A stretch of 15,204 nucleotides of DNA, from NCBI GenBank assembly GCA_963606545.1, contig CAVCYP010000039.1, positions 1 to 15,204 of the forward strand. The letters are read 5' to 3'. A model generated the notes under the pieces. That model was not told the origin of the DNA, did not search any database, and was given only the letters and a program-made list of their open reading frames with translations. The DNA is from UBA9732 sp963606545 (lineage in GTDB: Bacteria; Spirochaetota; Spirochaetia; Sphaerochaetales; Sphaerochaetaceae). The stretch's first letter is position 1. The number at the start of each line of letters is the position of its first letter. The position numbers and the translations under genes were made by a program. This document shows, one piece after another, positions 12,320-15,204 of this stretch.

Positions 12320-13722
12320 TCTTTCTGGACTGCAGACGAAAGCTTAATGCAAGCAGTACGGGATTTGATATTCCCATCCCGATATATATAACGGCCTGCA
12401 ATTAAAGGATTAATCACCTCTTTCAAAAAGAGACCTCTGTTCTTATAATTTACTGCAAGCTGAAGTTGTCTTATTGGTTTGGGGCCTTCCTGCCTCAGTA
12501 TTCCAAGAATTTTTTCAGATACAGTCATGTCTGGCGAATATTGAGTATCTTCTTCCGTATAAAGCAAATCATAGAGCTTTAAATTCAAAAAGCCAGAAAA
12601 GATAGTCACAACTGGCTGAAAGTCAAAACTATAATCTTTATAGCTTTGGGCCATAGTTTGAAAACCTGTGCCTCCGCGCTCCATGAGATTTGCAACGTCA
12701 AGTGTAGCCGCAATGATTGCATTCCTTCTAATTGAAGGAATAGTTCCTATTGGATACTCTTCATAGGGTCTAGGAAGCAACCAAGAGCCAGGAGAGACTA
12801 TCTCAATTCTATTGTTATAAATATCCACATCAATTTGTGTTCCTGCAATAGAATAGTCCCTGTGGGCAATTGCATTAACCATAGCTTCTCGGATTGCTTC
12901 TTTTGGATACGAGCGAATTTCTTTTCGCCCTCCTTTATTAGTTTTTACCCAACCAGTCTTTGTATTCCGTTCAATAAAAGCTAGAGCATTTTCAAGGACC
13001 TTTGCAAGCGAGCCTTTCAGTCGTACGCTATCCAACACAGTTCCAGTTTTGTTTAAGCCCTTCCACAGTCGACAACAAACAAGAGAATCATCTCCTTCAT
13101 AGTTATCTGCAAACATCAAAAAGCCAGATTTCGCATAACCATCTTCAGAAACAATTTCCTCATTTTGAAGTTCCTTCAAGGTTGGAACAGAGGAATTTTC
13201 CCGGTATTCTCTTGCAAGTTTTATGAATTCTTGCCACTCCTCCTCCTTGTACTTTGTTGTGCTTTTTTCATTGTCTACACCAAATTTTCGCTTTCCAAGG
13301 GAAATGATTTCTTCTGGTGTAGCTGGTGAAGCATATCCATCACCTTTGATATACACCGTTTCATTAAAATCCCCTTCTCTATATCTTACAACAGAATCTG
13401 CCTGCAGAATTCTCACGGCTAAAACAAAATGTTCAGCTTCGTTGTCTACACTTCTCATCATGTATTGAACCTTAACATGAGGGAAAATATGCCTGTCATT
13501 AACTACAGCAATTAAATTTTTTGTCTTATCAATTTCCTCCAAACCAAGGCCAAAAGCTTCACCCTCATTTGAAACTCCAACAAAAAGGATTCCCCCTTTG
13601 CCGTTAGCGTATGCAACCAAGGTCTTTGCCCATTTCACTGGATTATCAGGATTAAGGACTGCCTTATATTCATATTGCAGATTTTCATTTATGACATCCG
13701 GATACAAATCTTTAATCCTCAC
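12313..13722 (-). CDS. AlbA_2 (Schlafen-like) DNA-binding and ATPase-domain regulator
   Basis: A 469-residue cytoplasmic protein. Residues about 10-130 form an AlbA_2/Schlafen DNA-binding domain (L-Q-Y-E-Y-K-A-V-L ... A-Y-A-N-G-K-G-G-I-L-F-V-G-V-S-N-E-G). Residues about 270-370 are a GHKL-type ATPase of the RecG-C-terminal-like class (HATPase_c_4), with E-A-M-V-N283-A-I-A-H-R-D-Y, I-E-I-V-S-P-G and R-G-G-T-G-F (349-354). The last 70 residues look like a winged helix. This architecture is typed as a transcriptional regulator; members sit alone with repeats upstream. The start is set by AGGAG seven bases before a GTG at 13722; the ATG at 13740 in the same frame has no ribosome site and contains this AGGAG within its codons. 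Five copies of a 9-mer 46-130 bases upstream suggest self-regulation. Confidence 0.85.
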   Translation of the reverse strand: MRIKDLYPDVINENLQYEYKAVLNPDNPVKWAKTLVAYANGKGGILFVGVSNEGEAFGLGLEEIDKTKNLIAVVNDRHIFPHVKVQYMMRSVDNEAEHFVLAVRILQADSVVRYREGDFNETVYIKGDGYASPATPEEIISLGKRKFGVDNEKSTTKYKEEEWQEFIKLAREYRENSSVPTLKELQNEEIVSEDGYAKSGFLMFADNYEGDDSLVCCRLWKGLNKTGTVLDSVRLKGSLAKVLENALAFIERNTKTGWVKTNKGGRKEIRSYPKEAIREAMVNAIAHRDYSIAGTQIDVDIYNNRIEIVSPGSWLLPRPYEEYPIGTIPSIRRNAIIAATLDVANLMERGGTGFQTMAQSYKDYSFDFQPVVTIFSGFLNLKLYDLLYTEEDTQYSPDMTVSEKILGILRQEGPKPIRQLQLAVNYKNRGLFLKEVINPLIAGRYIYRDGNIKSRTACIKLSSAVQKDG

Positions 13723-13767
13723 ACAACCTCTCCTTGGCATTTTATGACTTCAAAAATAGATTACTAC

Positions 13768-13852
13768 ATCATTACAATCATTGCAATAATCATTACATAG
13801 ATTTTTATAATTCTTTATATTGCCCTTAATTATCATTACATACATCATTACA
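13768..13852. repeat. Five iterated 9-mers ATCATTACA (TGTAATGAT), probable operator array
   Basis: ATCATTACA occurs at 13768-13776, 13789-13797, 13832-13840 and 13844-13852, and once as ATCATTGCA at 13777-13785. Start-to-start steps are 9, 12, 43 and 12 bases. All copies have the same orientation and lie just upstream of the AlbA_2 regulator gene, read there as TGTAATGAT. The two clusters flank an AT-rich stretch that could hold its promoter. Confidence 0.75.
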
Positions 13853-13877
13853 ATAACAAATTTCAAACAATGAATAC

Positions 13878-13898
13878 AAAAATGCCAATTAGTTGGCA
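13878..13898 (-). terminator. Intrinsic terminator on the minus strand
   Basis: On the minus strand TGCCAA (13898-13893), loop CTAA and TTGGCA (13888-13883) are followed by TTTTT (13882-13878). It would end transcription coming from the GH39 gene, about 200 bases past that gene's stop. Confidence 0.6.
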
Positions 13899-13914
13899 GA
13901 TAGTGGGGCTTATG

Positions 13915-13928
13915 GGGTTAGTGAACCC
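13915..13928. repeat. Short hairpin GGGTT/AACCC
   Basis: GGGTT (13915-13919) and AACCC (13924-13928) with loop AGTG, followed by TTTT on the plus strand: a possible weak terminator facing right. It belongs to the gene-free stretch 13723-14092, which otherwise holds the operator 9-mers, the minus-strand terminator and the coding remnant below. Confidence 0.4.
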
Positions 13929-13966
13929 TTTTGTGGGCATTTAGTTAGGTTTATTGCCATAGTTAG

Positions 13967-14107
13967 GCTCCAACCGCCTACGAGGATCAACTAACAAACG
14001 AAGAAAAGGAAGTTCTAGAGCTGCTTCGTTCAAACCCCAAGAAGAACCGGTTGGAGCAGGAAAGAATTAGCGTTAATTATATTGTCACAGAACTATTCCA
14101 AATTTAG
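13967..14107 (+). pseudogene. Short coding remnant, unidentified, with embedded inverted repeat
   Basis: After a TAG at 13964-13966 an open frame runs to TAG at 14105-14107: A-P-T-A-Y-E-D-Q-L-T-N-E-E-K-E-V-L-E-L-L, then a Lys/Arg-rich part (N-P-K-K-N-R-L-E-Q-E-R) and I-V-T-E-L-F-Q-I. It is charged and helix-like, as in the tail of a helix-turn-helix or recombinase protein, but has no start codon or ribosome site and overlaps the 3' end of the GH39 gene by 13 bases. A perfect 9-bp inverted repeat, GCTCCAACC (13967-13975) with GGTTGGAGC (14049-14057), lies inside it. The parent gene is not recognised. Confidence 0.3.
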
Positions 14108-15204
14108 TAACACTACGTCATTCGTGCAAAGAGAAAGTTTGATTGTAGTAGAGTTGCCATCAGAAAAGAACTCTTGAGGCTCAGAAGTAAGACGAGTCTT
14201 TGCCTTTATCTCCTGAACCGCCTGAGGTGACAGCAAATCTGGCTTTCCCCTCTTTATCCACTCTGCTTTTGGATTGCAATGGTCATTGTCAATGCGCTGT
14301 GCCCTTACCCTGTGAGAGGGAACATTAATTGTGATTTCAACGTCAGTTTTCTCGCACTTCTCATAGTCAAAATTCTGAGAGTAAAGAAGAATTTGAGTCT
14401 TACCTTCTTCTACAAAAACGGCGTATTCAACGTCATCATTTACAGAAGCTAAGGAAGTCTTTAAATCCAATCTTTGAGCATAAAGCTGACTGAGAATTTT
14501 AAAAGCCCAGAAGTTGGGTTTTGGAATTCCATCGTTGTTAACAATACCATAACTGCCATGAAAAGGTTTTCCTAAGATGAAAAGCTCTTCAAAGACGTCA
14601 GAGCAACACCAAAACATATAGCCTTCCATCAGGCCTTTTAAATCCATGATGGTTTTGATAATAAAAGCTGCGGAATATTTCTCATCATGTACTGGGGCAC
14701 TGAAAACGGCCATAGAATTCCACTCCGTTATGAAAAGTGGGACATCACCAGCTTCAAGCCTAGCCTTCTCATCTAGCTGGCGAAGAATTCCCTTAGTCCA
14801 AGTTTTATAAGTATCGGGATTGAAGAAGTAGTCTGTGAGGGTGTCGCCTAGGTCCCGGGTGCCAGCGTTGTTTTTGGTAGTTTTAATCATTCTGAAGGCA
14901 TCGGAGATGCCAAAGGAATTGCCAAAGCCGTCTCCGGGGTAGTGATGGGTGGTTAAAAAGTCGTAGGGGACGTTGTTTTTTGCGCAGAAAGCTTTAAATT
15001 CTTTAATCCACTTGCAGGCGCTGGTGGAAGGGCCTCCTACTCTAAGAGCAGGATTTATTTTTTTGATGGTTCGGGCTGTAGCCTCGTAGAGGTGAAAGTA
15101 ATCGGCTTGACTGCCGTGGAAAAAGATGGGAAGATCAGGCTCATTCCAAACTTCAAAGTACCAGCTTTCCACTTCTTCTTTTCCGTACCTATCTTGAATA
15201 AAGC
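14093..15204 (-). CDS. Glycoside hydrolase family 39 (beta-xylosidase-like), 5' end outside the window
   Basis: Hydrolyses terminal xylose (or a related sugar) from oligosaccharides by the retaining mechanism of clan GH-A. Only the C-terminal 370 codons are visible and the frame stays open to the window edge. The GTG at 15172 is internal: the residues before it, F-I-Q-D-R-Y-G-K-E-E, continue the family text. The acid/base Glu is in F-E-V-W-N-E-P-D-L (codon 15142-15140) and the nucleophile Glu in L-F-I-T-E-W-N-S, 139 residues later. H-H-Y-P and the F-W-C-C-S-D segment of the barrel are also present. A beta-sandwich tail follows (about the last 110 residues). No signal can be judged. It fits with the esterase lipoprotein in hemicellulose breakdown. 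Confidence 0.88.
   Translation of the reverse strand, partial: FIQDRYGKEEVESWYFEVWNEPDLPIFFHGSQADYFHLYEATARTIKKINPALRVGGPSTSACKWIKEFKAFCAKNNVPYDFLTTHHYPGDGFGNSFGISDAFRMIKTTKNNAGTRDLGDTLTDYFFNPDTYKTWTKGILRQLDEKARLEAGDVPLFITEWNSMAVFSAPVHDEKYSAAFIIKTIMDLKGLMEGYMFWCCSDVFEELFILGKPFHGSYGIVNNDGIPKPNFWAFKILSQLYAQRLDLKTSLASVNDDVEYAVFVEEGKTQILLYSQNFDYEKCEKTDVEITINVPSHRVRAQRIDNDHCNPKAEWIKRGKPDLLSPQAVQEIKAKTRLTSEPQEFFSDGNSTTIKLSLCTNDVVLLNLE

Noticed and set aside
13768..13852. CRISPR-like array
   Set aside because: The repeats are 9 bases with spacers of 0-34 bases, far too short for CRISPR, and no cas gene is nearby; an operator array fits better.
13941..13999. GTTAGGT/GTTAGGC motifs resembling integron attC core sites
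   Set aside because: The matching inverse core and the paired inner arms of an attC site are not present, and no integron integrase is seen.
15140..15172. GTG at 15172 as the start of the GH39 gene
   Set aside because: The frame continues open to the window edge with family-like residues, and the catalytic barrel needs a longer N-terminal part.

Overview
The window looks like a piece of a low-GC, saccharolytic spirochaete chromosome, most likely a gut or rumen Treponema. The reasons are short lipoprotein signals of the spirochaetal kind, plant-polysaccharide enzymes (a GH39 beta-xylosidase-like protein and a two-domain carbohydrate-esterase lipoprotein), and a decayed tyrosine recombinase whose text resembles treponemal phage-type integrases. 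The genus is an inference; no rRNA or other marker gene is present.

Layout. Positions 1-2400 lie on the minus strand: the probable first codons of a gene leaving the window, a repeat/terminator patch, a 598-residue lipoprotein with two hydrolase domains (261-2057), and a 56-residue lipoprotein (2205-2375). Positions 2400-3540 are a scarred accessory patch: a holin-like small membrane peptide with an A8 run, a four-armed nest of inverted repeats, a broken integrase, and a degenerate second copy of the small-lipoprotein 5' region. Positions 3568-5011 encode a polar amino acid ABC importer (binding protein and permease, no ATPase), closed by a strong hairpin. Positions 5191-6913 encode a GNAT acetyltransferase and an MFS transporter.

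The most interesting block is 6968-10452, a divergent pair of operons. Leftward are a class II (FucA-type) aldolase and a purine nucleoside phosphorylase. Rightward are a DeoR-family regulator and a divergent MtnA-type aldose-1-phosphate isomerase. Between them lie promoter-like sequences in both directions and a perfect 12-bp inverted repeat. Together the three enzymes could run nucleoside -> (5-modified) ribose-1-phosphate -> ribulose-1-phosphate -> dihydroxyacetone phosphate plus a two-carbon aldehyde. No sugar kinase is needed because phosphorolysis already supplies the 1-phosphate. This resembles the known MTA/5-deoxyribose DHAP shunts. The phosphorylase, however, has 6-oxopurine-type base-recognition residues and the isomerase lacks the usual RGAPAIG motif, so the substrate may be inosine/guanosine or a 5'-deoxyinosine-type compound.

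Positions 10455-13722 (minus strand) hold a KDPG/KHG aldolase that meets the isomerase gene tail to tail with two bases between them, an exported tyrosine-phosphatase-like protein, and an AlbA_2/ATPase-type regulator preceded by five copies of a 9-mer that are probably its operator. Positions 13723-14092 hold no intact gene, only repeats, a terminator and a short coding remnant. The window ends inside the GH39 gene.
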